This document shows positions 42,748-50,422 of a stretch of DNA of 53,307 nucleotides, in pieces; position 1 is the first letter of the stretch, and each line of letters begins with the position of its first letter. The position numbers were made by a program, and so were the translations under genes. Source of the DNA: an uncultured Eubacteriales bacterium (GTDB lineage: Bacteria > Bacillota > Clostridia > TANB77 > CAG-508); the NCBI GenBank assembly GCA_949289635.1, contig CASEOS010000012.1, positions 45,660-98,966 of the forward strand, written 5' to 3'. A model generated the notes under the pieces. The model was given only the letters and a program-made list of their open reading frames with translations, made no database searches and was not told the origin of the DNA.

Positions 42748-43632
42748 ATGGAAGTCATATATTTTTTAGCAACAGATGGAATTAAATTAGATGGATTATT
42801 ATACACGAGTGAAAATAAAACAGAGGACATTATCTTGTCTATCCATGGAATGGGTAGTAACTGTATGAAAAAAAGAGAAACCACAATGGCAAAATTTGCG
42901 AACCAAAATAACATAGACTATTTTTGCTTTAACAACCGTGGAAGTGAATTAGTCAAATATATCAGAAGATATACAGAAGGAAAAAGAGAAAAAAGCTTGG
43001 GTGGAACAAGTTTTGAAGATGTATTAGAAGGCTATGAAGATATTACAGGTGCTATTATAAAGTTAAAAGAATTAGGGTATAAAAATATATATTTACAAGG
43101 GCATAGTTTAGGATGTACGAAAATTGTTTACACATATCATGAATTAAAAGATGAACAAGATGACATGGTAAATGATATAAAAGGAATTATATTAAATTCT
43201 TTGATAGATGTTCCAAGAGCATTAAAAGTATATTTGAGAGATAATTTTGATAAATACTTAGCATATGCAGAAGAAAAAGAAAAAAATGGACAAAAAGATG
43301 AAATGATGCCACAAGATGCTTTTATACATCCTATTAGTGTTAAAGCATTTTTAAGATATGCAAGAGATTACCAAGATATTAATTTTGCTAATTTTGGTGA
43401 AGACAAAGAACTAAAAGTATTAAATCATATAGATGTACCATTATTTATGCGTTGGGGAAATGTGAATGAAATGATTGTTCAAATGCCAGAAGAAATAGTT
43501 GATTTAATGAACAATTGTATTACGAATCCAAATAAAGATATCTATTATATTGATGGTGCAAATCATAGTTATGAGGGAAAAGAAGAGGAACTGGCAAAAG
43601 AAATCATTGCATTTATTAAGAAGAATAAATAA
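42748..43632 (+). CDS. Alpha/beta hydrolase
   Basis: About 294 residues. ILSIHGMGSNC near residue 30 is the oxyanion-loop HG motif; LQGHSLGCTKIVY holds the GxSxG nucleophile Ser; the C-terminal IDGANHSYEGKEEEL supplies the His of the triad, and LFMRWGNVNEMI the likely acid region. I chose ATG 42748, behind AAGGAAGGATTATAAAA, over an in-frame ATG at 42718. The family includes esterases and lipases such as DUF1749-type proteins; the substrate is unknown. It follows trxA by 55 bases and may be in the same transcript. Confidence 0.87.
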   Translation: MEVIYFLATDGIKLDGLLYTSENKTEDIILSIHGMGSNCMKKRETTMAKFANQNNIDYFCFNNRGSELVKYIRRYTEGKREKSLGGTSFEDVLEGYEDITGAIIKLKELGYKNIYLQGHSLGCTKIVYTYHELKDEQDDMVNDIKGIILNSLIDVPRALKVYLRDNFDKYLAYAEEKEKNGQKDEMMPQDAFIHPISVKAFLRYARDYQDINFANFGEDKELKVLNHIDVPLFMRWGNVNEMIVQMPEEIVDLMNNCITNPNKDIYYIDGANHSYEGKEEELAKEIIAFIKKNK

Positions 43633-43741
43633 TGGATGCCTTTTCACAACTGAAAATAAAAAATTTCCAAAAAACAATATAAAAACAAAAAAACGAATAA
43701 TATAATAATGTCGAAAAGAGATATCCTAAGGAGGAATCAAA

Positions 43742-45760
43742 ATGAAAAATAAAAAAATAATGATCGGAAGTATCATTGCAGTTGTAGTAATAGTAGCAAT
43801 TATTGTAGGAATTATCATCATGAACATGCCAAAAGAAAAACCAGAAGAGGTTTTACATTCATATTTTTCAGCTATCAATGATAAAAAATATGAAGAGATG
43901 TATACATATTTAAGTAGTTCATCAAAAGGACGTATCACCCAAGAAGACTTTGTCACAAGAAATGAAAATATTTATGAAGGAATTGATAGTAGTAATATTA
44001 AAATAAATGTAAAAGAAGTAACCAATGAAGATAACAAGAAAAAAGTATCATACAGTGAAGAAATGGTAACATCAGCAGGGAATATTAGTTTTGATAATGA
44101 AGTATATTTGGTGAAAGAAGATAAAACATATAAACTAGAATGGTCATCAAGTTTGATTTTTCCTGAACTACGAGGAGATTACAAAGTAAGAGTAGAAACA
44201 TTAAGTGGAAAAAGAGGAAGTATCTTAGATAGAAATGGAAATAAACTTGCTTATGATGGAATCATTTCTCAAGTGGGGATTGTACCAGGAAAATTAGGTG
44301 ATAATAAAGAAGAAAATATTAGCAAAATAGCAGAATTAACAGGTGTATCAGTTGAAACCATTAATAAGTATCTATCAGCATCTTATGTAAAAGATGATAC
44401 ATTTGTACCAATTAGAAAAGTTGCAAAAGATGATACAGAATTAAAAGAACAATTATTACAAATTCCAGGAATTATGATAAATGATGCACAAGGAAGAGTC
44501 TATCCATTAGGAGAAGAAGCAGGGCATTTAATCGGATATGTGCAAGCAATTAATGCAGAAGAATTAGAAAAATATGCAGATAAAGGATATAGTTCTACAA
44601 GCTTAATCGGAAAATCTGGCTTAGAATCAGCTTATGAAGATAGATTGAGAGGAACAGATGGTGTTAGAATTTATATAGAAGATGCAGATGGAAATGAGGT
44701 ACAAACTTTAGCACAGCAAACACAAAAAGATGGAGAAGATATTACCCTTACAATTGACAGTAGTATTCAAACAAAATTATATAATCAATTAAAAAATGAC
44801 AAAGGATTATTCGTTGTCATGAAACCAGGTACAGGAGAATTATTAGCTTTAGTTAGCACACCAACATTTGACTCAAATGACTTTACATTAGGGATGACAA
44901 CAGAAGAATGGAATGCTTTAAATAATGATGAAGCAAAACCTTTATATAATCGATTTATTCAAAAATATTGTCCAGGTTCAACCTTTAAAGCAATTACAGG
45001 TGCTATTGGACTAACAACAGGAAGCATTACAGCAAATGAAGACTTTGGATATACGGGAACCAGCTGGCAAAAGGATTCTTCATGGGGAGATTATAGAGTA
45101 ACAACATTAACAGCATATAATGGACCTAAAAATTTATTAAATGGATTAATGTATTCAGATAATATCTATTTTGCACAAACAGCTTTAAGAATTGGAACAA
45201 GTAAATTTACAGAAAGCTTAGATAAAATCGGATTTAATAAACAATTGGAATTCCCATTATCACTTGCAACATCACAATATGCAAATGAAGATGGAATCAA
45301 TTCAGATGGAAAATTAGCAGATACTGGATTTGGTCAAGGAAATCTATTAATAAACCCAATTCATATGGCATCTATTTACTCAAGTTTCTATAACAATGGA
45401 AATATGGTAAAACCATACATTGAATATAAAGAAGATAAGACACCAGAATATTTAGTTGAAAATGCTTTCTCAGAAGAAGCAGCAAATACGATAAAAGAAG
45501 ATTTAATTCAAGTTGTTGAAAGAGGAACTGCAACAGATATGAAAATAAATGGAGTTACCATTGCAGGAAAAACAGGAACAGCAGAATTAAAAACAGATAA
45601 AGAAGACAATGAAAGTGGAACATTAGGATGGTTTGACTGTTTTACAACAGATCAAGGAGATAATGACATATTAGTTATCAGTATGGTAGAAAATGTTCAA
45701 GATAATACTGAAGGAGGAAGCCATTATTTGATAAAAATGATTAGAACTTTATTTGAATAA
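43742..45760 (+). CDS. Class B penicillin-binding protein with MecA-type N-terminal domain
   Basis: 672 residues, anchored by one helix (about 5-28). An NTF2-like MecA_N domain follows (HSYFSAINDKKYEEMYTYLS onward), then the PBP dimerisation domain with RGSILDRNGNKLAYDG, and the transpeptidase domain with the SxxK motif in CPGSTFKAITG (Ser near 413), SDN in MYSDNIYFAQ (near 472) and KTG in AGKTGTAEL (near 610). All catalytic motifs are present, so it should cross-link peptidoglycan outside the membrane. The architecture is that of PBP2a, PBP5fm and BlaR-independent relatives, many of which have low beta-lactam affinity; sequence alone does not show whether this one does. The start follows CTAAGGAGGAATCAAA. 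Confidence 0.94.
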   Translation: MKNKKIMIGSIIAVVVIVAIIVGIIIMNMPKEKPEEVLHSYFSAINDKKYEEMYTYLSSSSKGRITQEDFVTRNENIYEGIDSSNIKINVKEVTNEDNKKKVSYSEEMVTSAGNISFDNEVYLVKEDKTYKLEWSSSLIFPELRGDYKVRVETLSGKRGSILDRNGNKLAYDGIISQVGIVPGKLGDNKEENISKIAELTGVSVETINKYLSASYVKDDTFVPIRKVAKDDTELKEQLLQIPGIMINDAQGRVYPLGEEAGHLIGYVQAINAEELEKYADKGYSSTSLIGKSGLESAYEDRLRGTDGVRIYIEDADGNEVQTLAQQTQKDGEDITLTIDSSIQTKLYNQLKNDKGLFVVMKPGTGELLALVSTPTFDSNDFTLGMTTEEWNALNNDEAKPLYNRFIQKYCPGSTFKAITGAIGLTTGSITANEDFGYTGTSWQKDSSWGDYRVTTLTAYNGPKNLLNGLMYSDNIYFAQTALRIGTSKFTESLDKIGFNKQLEFPLSLATSQYANEDGINSDGKLADTGFGQGNLLINPIHMASIYSSFYNNGNMVKPYIEYKEDKTPEYLVENAFSEEAANTIKEDLIQVVERGTATDMKINGVTIAGKTGTAELKTDKEDNESGTLGWFDCFTTDQGDNDILVISMVENVQDNTEGGSHYLIKMIRTLFE

Positions 45761-45796
45761 AGATAGTTAAATAAAAACGAAATTTTATATAATCAG

Positions 45797-45834
45797 AAAA
45801 GCAGTATAGAGGATAAAATCTATACTGTTTTTTG
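45797..45834 (+). terminator. Terminator of the PBP gene
   Basis: CAGTATAGA (45802-45810) pairs with TCTATACTG (45819-45827), followed by seven T. It is placed about 40 bases after the PBP stop. Confidence 0.92.
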
Positions 45835-45916
45835 TGTACAAAAAATAAAATTTTCCTAGAGTTAAATACTCTAAGTAGGGATAAAAAATTACACACGAAA
45901 GAAGGGAGTTAAAAAA

Positions 45917-46039
45917 ATGAAAAGAAAAGAAACAAACGACGGTATTACATTAATAGCTTTAGTAATAACAATTTTGTTCTCTTATGACGAAAAAATAAAA
46001 TGTAGTAATAGCAAAGGTTTCCTCCTACAAACAATTTAG
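45917..46039 (+). pseudogene. Truncated type IV prepilin-like gene start
   Basis: Behind AGAAGGGAGTTAAAAAA, ATG 45917 opens a 40-codon frame beginning MKRKETNDGITLIALVITIL. GITLIALVITI is the clostridial form of the class III prepilin signal (cleavage after Gly, then the hydrophobic assembly helix). After residue 21 the helix stops abruptly (FSYDEKIKC and on) and the frame ends at 46039. The rest of the pilin or pseudopilin is gone. A real short protein is possible, but the half-length helix argues for a deletion relic. Confidence 0.7.
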
Positions 46040-46208
46040 TAAATTATAAAATTTTCACATATTTAAAAGATGAATTGTAAAAAATAAATACAGTGTCATC
46101 TTTTTTTAGATTTATAATGAAATTTAGAAAAATACATGATATAATACTGATTGTTAAGAGGTAATTAAATTTGACAGACAGAGTCTGTTAAATTGGAAAG
46201 AGGAGAAT
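46040..46208. promoter_or_regulatory. Promoter region and hairpin upstream of the YhcG-like gene
   Basis: TATAAT at 46140-46145 is the likely -10; its -35 is weak. In the leader, AATTTGACAGAC (46168-46179) pairs with GTCTGTTAAATT (46183-46194) around a 3-base loop, with one G-U pair. The hairpin ends about 7 bases before the AGAGGAG ribosome site and could be an operator or a translation control element. Confidence 0.5.
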
Positions 46209-47270
46209 ATGAACGAATTAGAAAATATAGATAATATTAATATTGACGATTTGTATAATAGAATAGTTACATTAATTGAAAAGGCTAAAATGAATGTAGC
46301 AGTAAAAGTCAATAATGAAATGACATTTTTGTATTGGAATATAGGAAAAGACATAACAGAAAATGTACTTAAAAATCAAAAGGCAGAATATGGAAAATCT
46401 GTAATAAAAAAATTAAGTCAAAAATTAGTTATAGAATATGGTAGAGGTTATAGTACAAGAAATATATTTAGAATGCTAAAATTTTATGATTATTTTCCTG
46501 ATATTGAAAATTTGTCGACATTGTCGGCAAAATTGAGTTAGTCACATTTTGTTGAGTTATTGCAAATACAAGACAAACTTAAAAGAGATTTTTATGCCAC
46601 AATGTGTGCAAATGAATTTTGGGGAGTAAGAACATTAAGGGAAAGAATTGGGTCAGCACTATTTGAAAGAACAGCCATATCTAAAAAACCAGAAGAAACA
46701 ATAGTAAATGATTTACAACTATTAAGTAAAGAAAACAAAATGACTACAAATCTATTTTTTAGAGATCCATATATATTAGATTTTCTGGATTTAAAAGATA
46801 CATATAGCGAAAAAGATTTAGAAAATGCAATTTTAAGCGAATTAGAAAGGTTTATTCTTGAAATGGGAAATGATTTTGCATTTTTGGCTAGGCAAAAGAG
46901 AATAACAATAGATGGTGAAGATTATTATATTGATTTATTGTTCTATCACAGAAAAATGAAAAGATTAGTAGTTATTGAATTGAAGTTAGATAAATTTAGA
47001 CCAGAATATAAAGGACAAGTTGAACTTTATTTAAAATGGTTAGATAAATATGAAAAAGCAGAAGGAGAAGAAACTCCAATTGCAATAATATTATGTGCTT
47101 CTAAAAATGATATGATGGCAGAATTATTAGAATTAGACAATAGTGGAATACATGTAGCACAATATTTAACAGAATATGTGCCAAAAGAAATATTACAGCA
47201 AAAGTTTATTGATAGTATAGAAAAAGCAAAAATACAATTAGAACAAAGAAAAAATATTAAAGAAGAGTAA
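46209..47270 (+). pseudogene. YhcG/DUF1016-family nuclease gene interrupted by one stop codon
   Basis: The frame reads through from 46209 to 47270 except for TAG at 46539-46541. The family consensus at this point is LSWSHF; here it reads KLS-stop-SHFVELL, so one TGG to TAG change explains it. The N-terminal DUF1016_N part (LIEKAKMNVAVKVNNEMTFLYWNIGK, RGYSTRNIFRMLKFYDYFP) lies before the stop. The C-terminal PD-(D/E)xK nuclease, with YYIDLLFYHRKMKRLVVIELKL (Asp, then Glu-x-Lys), lies after it. Remaining sequence is well preserved, so the mutation is recent, or the stop is suppressed. Such proteins occur in restriction-modification and mobile contexts, and next to an unrecognised operon here. 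Confidence 0.88.
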
Positions 47271-47449
47271 TGATTAAATTTTGCCGACACTGTCGGCAAA
47301 ATTTAAAAAATGAAGCTTTAGATTTAGGAATAAGTCTAAGGCTTATTTTTATGGGAATTTTTTATCTACATCAAAAAAGATATAAAGTTATACCAAAAAC
47401 AGTTTTTAAACACGAAGAAAGAGAAAAAGAGTGGGATTTGGAAATGTAA
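47270..47449 (+). CDS. Doubtful 59-codon ORF overlapping the nuclease stop
   Basis: ATG 47270 overlaps the TAA of the nuclease gene (TAATG) and opens a frame to 47449. It reads MIKFCRHCRQNLKNEALDLG and then a hydrophobic and a charged segment ending KEWDLEM. The first residues mimic a zinc-ribbon knuckle (CxxC), but they are encoded by a palindrome and no second CxxC follows. No ribosome site of its own. Could be a chance frame or a decayed downstream gene. Confidence 0.25.
   Translation: MIKFCRHCRQNLKNEALDLGISLRLIFMGIFYLHQKRYKVIPKTVFKHEEREKEWDLEM
47276..47304. repeat. Palindrome TTTTGCCGACA/TGTCGGCAAAA after the nuclease gene
   Basis: AAATTTTGCCGACA (47276-47289) and TGTCGGCAAAATTT (47291-47304) are perfect complements around one base. 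Almost the same palindrome, with TTTGTCGACA on the left, occurs at about 46509-46533 inside the nuclease gene, just before the stop mutation. No T run follows, so it is not a simple terminator. Confidence 0.7.
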
Positions 47450-47471
47450 AAAGAAAAAATTTTTTAAATTT

Positions 47472-47501
47472 ATAACAAAATTAATTTTGTTATGTTATAA
47501 T
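47472..47501 (+). promoter_or_regulatory. Promoter with a perfect 22-bp operator-like palindrome
   Basis: ATAACAAAATT (47472-47482) is followed directly by its exact reverse complement AATTTTGTTAT (47483-47493). Three bases later TATAAT (47496-47501) forms an extended -10 (TGTTATAAT). The palindrome covers the -35 and spacer, where a repressor would block polymerase. It lies about 40 bases upstream of the first gene of the unknown operon. Confidence 0.75.
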
Positions 47502-47541
47502 GTTTTTAGATTAATAAAATGTTTTAAGAGGAGAAATTCAA

Positions 47542-47709
47542 ATGTTTAAATTTGATGGAAAATATGGAAATGTACACATTGATGGTATGAGTGTAGACAT
47601 CGACAAAATTAATATGACTGAATTGAGTAAGTATTTAGAAAGATTAGAAAGAAAACGAGTGCAAATTATTGAACAACAAAATGATTGCTTATCACAAATA
47701 ATAGAGTAA
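47542..47709 (+). CDS. Small protein of unknown function, first gene of the unknown operon
   Basis: 55 codons from ATG 47542, behind AAGAGGAGAAATTCAA. The sequence starts MFKFDGKYGNVHIDGMSVDI and continues as a charged helix (ELSKYLERLERKRVQIIEQQ) ending QIIE. It is soluble, with a short beta-like N-terminus and a coiled-coil-like C-terminus. No known family. The next gene starts 20 bases after its stop, so the two are co-transcribed. The good ribosome site and the operator upstream support it as a real gene. Confidence 0.7.
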   Translation: MFKFDGKYGNVHIDGMSVDIDKINMTELSKYLERLERKRVQIIEQQNDCLSQIIE

Positions 47710-47729
47710 ATAATAAAAGGAGTCGAAAG

Positions 47730-48152
47730 ATGAATGCAAAAAAGGTAATAAAAGGAATTGCAAAAACTACAGGCAAATATACTTTAAAAGGTTTAGGAAA
47801 AGGAATAGAATTAACTGGTAGGGGAGCAGTAAAAACTGTAAATGCATTAGTGAGAAATCCGCAAATACAAAAAATTGCTACAGGAGCAGGGGTATTAGCA
47901 GCAGGTGTAATGATTCCTACAGTTGGAGTTGGTTTAATAAGTACATTAGGATTAAAATATATGATTGATAAATCTTTATTAGGAAAAAATAAAGGAATGT
48001 TAGATGAAATTAATGATATATTGAAAATGGGAAATGTAGTAACTAGAAATGCTAGTAATAAGATATTAAGTCCAACATTAAATAGGATGGATAGAGGTAT
48101 GAATAAGTTAGGGAAAAATTACCAAGATAAAATAGATGATATTTTTAGATAG
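47730..48152 (+). CDS. Small hydrophobic-segment protein of unknown function
   Basis: 140 residues from ATG 47730 (AAAGGAGTCGAAAG upstream). A basic, Gly-rich N-terminus (KKVIKGIAKTTGKYTLKGLGKGIE) leads to a Gly/Ala/Val-rich hydrophobic stretch (about 50-78; IATGAGVLAAGVMIPTVGVG), long enough for one or two membrane passes, followed by a polar C-terminal half. I recognise no family. The amphipathic glycine-rich build recalls membrane-active small proteins, but this is only an impression. Second gene of the operon. Confidence 0.72.
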   Translation: MNAKKVIKGIAKTTGKYTLKGLGKGIELTGRGAVKTVNALVRNPQIQKIATGAGVLAAGVMIPTVGVGLISTLGLKYMIDKSLLGKNKGMLDEINDILKMGNVVTRNASNKILSPTLNRMDRGMNKLGKNYQDKIDDIFR

Positions 48153-48169
48153 TTTAGGGGAGACATACT

Positions 48170-48946
48170 ATGGTTGAAATTCAAATATTTGAAAAATTAA
48201 ATGAAAATATGCAAAATTTGGAGAATGTAGAAAATGAAATTTCTATGTTACAATTAGCAATATATCAGAAAAGCATAGAAAAATTAAAAGATTGTAAAAT
48301 GAATGAAATAATAGAATTTTTTGAACAGCAGTCAAGATTTTATAATCAAAAGAGCGAAAAATATGAATATGAAATAGAAAAGAATATAAATAAGTATAAA
48401 GAACAATTAGAACAATTAATTAATGCATATGATAATGTATATGTAAATGTATTTAGGATAATGCAAAATGCTATGGATAATCAAAAAATTGCTTTAGCTA
48501 ATATAGTAACATTAACAGAAAAATTACAAAAAGAAAAACTGACTAATAAAGAAACACAAAAAATAAAAAATACTATAATAGCTTGTGCACAAAAGAAATT
48601 GAATTATGCAGTTATTATTGAGGAGTGCAGGGCAAGAATAAAATGGTGTATAGAAAATGTACAAGCAGATATAAACGAAGTATTTATAAATAACATATAT
48701 CAGTTGCAAATATATGAAGATAATATATTTACCAAAATAAAAAGGATAATTTTTAATAAAATATCAGGAAAAAGTAAATTCAAACGATTTTTAGAAAATT
48801 ATGAAAATGAATATATAAAAGATATTAAATTGAAAAATAGTTCAAAAGTTTTAGATATAATTTCTACTTTAAAAGGGATTATGAAACAGATGGAAGAAGT
48901 AAAAAAACAAATATCAATAAAATATAAACAAATGATATATAGTTAA
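48170..48946 (+). CDS. Coiled-coil protein of unknown function
   Basis: 258 residues, almost entirely alpha-helical and rich in Lys, Glu, Ile, Asn and Gln. Long heptad-like regions run through about 1-135 and 220-255. Two cysteines sit in IIACAQKKL and IEECRARIKWCIEN near the middle. No membrane helix and no catalytic motif. AGGGGAGACATACT precedes the start, 17 bases after the previous stop. A scaffold or sensor role in the operon is possible, but nothing in the sequence proves it. Confidence 0.72.
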   Translation: MVEIQIFEKLNENMQNLENVENEISMLQLAIYQKSIEKLKDCKMNEIIEFFEQQSRFYNQKSEKYEYEIEKNINKYKEQLEQLINAYDNVYVNVFRIMQNAMDNQKIALANIVTLTEKLQKEKLTNKETQKIKNTIIACAQKKLNYAVIIEECRARIKWCIENVQADINEVFINNIYQLQIYEDNIFTKIKRIIFNKISGKSKFKRFLENYENEYIKDIKLKNSSKVLDIISTLKGIMKQMEEVKKQISIKYKQMIYS

Positions 48947-48976
48947 ATGATTTTTATAATATAGAATGGAGAAAAA

Positions 48977-49948
48977 ATGAGAAAAATTGTCTTTGATTTT
49001 AAAGATATAGATAAATCGGAATTGATTAGTGAAAATCAAAATACTAGTAAAAGAGTGAAGTCAAATACAGAAAGAATGTATGAGTATATTGATGAGGTTA
49101 TGAAAAGTCAAAAAGGAAAAATGGGTTTAGGAGTTCATGCAGTACGAAAAGAAAAAATTAAAGGTAAATCTGTAGATGAAGTTTTAAAAGGAATATGTGA
49201 TGGTGGACTAGATATAAAGAAAGGTAGTTCTGTGTTAGCAACTGTAAGTTCTTTAGGAGTAAGTTCTGAATTGAAAAATTATCAAAGACAAGCATTGAAA
49301 GATTATAGATTAGGAAGTGAAATGGCAGAGAACGGAGTTGTTGTTTTAGTTCCTATAATATTAGAAGGAAATGGAGAACAATTATATGTTGGCTTTCCAG
49401 GGATGGATACAAGTGCTATTGGAAATAATCACAAAACAACTTGTATTTTAGACCAATTATGTTGTGGAGATAAAGATTATGGGAAATTTCCAAAAGAATT
49501 TATTTTAGGATATTTTAAAGAAGAAAAGGGAGAGAGAATATTTCAAAAAAATATGAGCCATTTTCTTGAAATGACGGATGAAGAAAAAGGAACTTTTATA
49601 AAAAGCCTTTCAGATAGATTAACAGAACAACAAAGGCAAATAAGCGAAGCAGTTATTACTGGTAATATGCAAAGATTAGAACAATTATCTGTAGAAATGT
49701 ATGGCAATAGAGATGGAGTTTTAGGAGAAAATACTGTAATTCAAAATGCTATGTTCTATTTAAATAGAGATATAGGACAAGCTGAACAGAGTGGAGATAA
49801 TGTAAAAAGTGATACTAAAAAATCTAAACGTAGAATTTTATTAGATTCTTATAAAGACGTAAAATTATCTGATTTAACTGTTGCTAAAGAAACATTAAGA
49901 GAAGGAATTGAACAACCAGAAAAAAATTATGAAGGAAAAGAAATATGA
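48977..49948 (+). CDS. Unknown protein, possible ADP-ribosyltransferase-like N-terminal domain
   Basis: 323 residues. Landmarks: MGLGVHAVRKEKI (about 50-62), SVDEVLKGICDGGLDI, SSVLATVSSLGVSSEL, VVVLVPIILEGN, YVGFPGMDTSAIGNNHKTTC, then GKFPKEFILGYFKEEKGE, and a helical C-terminal third. The order HA...VxxxICDGGL...S-x-S...hydrophobic strand...PxEFILG resembles the His/Ser/Glu layout of some toxin-like ADP-ribosyltransferase folds, but this is weak and unproven. The start has GAATGGAGAAAAA. Its stop overlaps the next start (ATGA), so the two products are likely made together. Confidence 0.7.
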   Translation: MRKIVFDFKDIDKSELISENQNTSKRVKSNTERMYEYIDEVMKSQKGKMGLGVHAVRKEKIKGKSVDEVLKGICDGGLDIKKGSSVLATVSSLGVSSELKNYQRQALKDYRLGSEMAENGVVVLVPIILEGNGEQLYVGFPGMDTSAIGNNHKTTCILDQLCCGDKDYGKFPKEFILGYFKEEKGERIFQKNMSHFLEMTDEEKGTFIKSLSDRLTEQQRQISEAVITGNMQRLEQLSVEMYGNRDGVLGENTVIQNAMFYLNRDIGQAEQSGDNVKSDTKKSKRRILLDSYKDVKLSDLTVAKETLREGIEQPEKNYEGKEI

Positions 49949-50379
49949 ATATAAAAACCAAAGAAATTTATTCAGAAGTATATCAAGTGCTGAATTTATT
50001 AGGGAATGAATATATTGATAGATTACCAAAAAGTTTATTTAATATGCTAGAAGAAAAAAGAAATATCAATTATGAGCCTAAATATACAGAAGATTTACCA
50101 TTAAATAAACAAAACATAAAAAAGGAAACATTATCAATAATTGCATTATTGCATTTAAACTATTGGTGTGAAAATGTAAATGAGAAAAAAGAATTAAGTC
50201 AAATGTTTAAAAATAATGAAGATAGGTATCAAGATGAACTTAGAAAAAAATATGATCCAGATAATATTTTCAAAAAGCATATTCAAGAAAAAATTATTAA
50301 AAATGAAATTAGTTTAGTAGAATATAAAGAATCTATATTTAAGAGATTAATTAATAAAATTAAAAGTCTTTTTATATAA
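49945..50379 (+). CDS. Small helical protein of unknown function, last gene of the unknown operon
   Basis: 144 residues with YSEVYQVLNLLGNEYIDRLPKSLFNMLEE at the start, TLSIIALLHLNYWCENVNEKKELSQM in the middle, RYQDELRKKYDPDNIFKK later, and a hydrophobic-basic tail (FKRLINKIKSLFI) that could lie on the membrane. I have no family name for it. It overlaps the previous gene by four bases, an arrangement typical of a cognate partner or immunity protein. A two-way terminator follows at once. Confidence 0.72.
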   Translation: MNIKTKEIYSEVYQVLNLLGNEYIDRLPKSLFNMLEEKRNINYEPKYTEDLPLNKQNIKKETLSIIALLHLNYWCENVNEKKELSQMFKNNEDRYQDELRKKYDPDNIFKKHIQEKIIKNEISLVEYKESIFKRLINKIKSLFI

Positions 50380-50382
50380 ATT

Positions 50383-50414
50383 AATGCCATATAACTATAA
50401 AATTATATGGCATT
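50383..50414. terminator. Bidirectional terminator closing the unknown operon
   Basis: AATGCCATATAA (50383-50394) is the exact complement of TTATATGGCATT (50403-50414) around an 8-base loop. It lies between the last gene of the operon and the convergent DUF6076 gene, whose 3' end is at 50423. Confidence 0.85.
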
Positions 50415-50422
50415 TAAGTATT

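Noticed and set aside
47270..47449. Zinc-ribbon gene after the nuclease (MIKFCRHC start)
   Set aside because: The CxxC is encoded by the arms of a palindrome and the second knuckle is absent, so the resemblance is probably accidental; kept only as a low-confidence feature.
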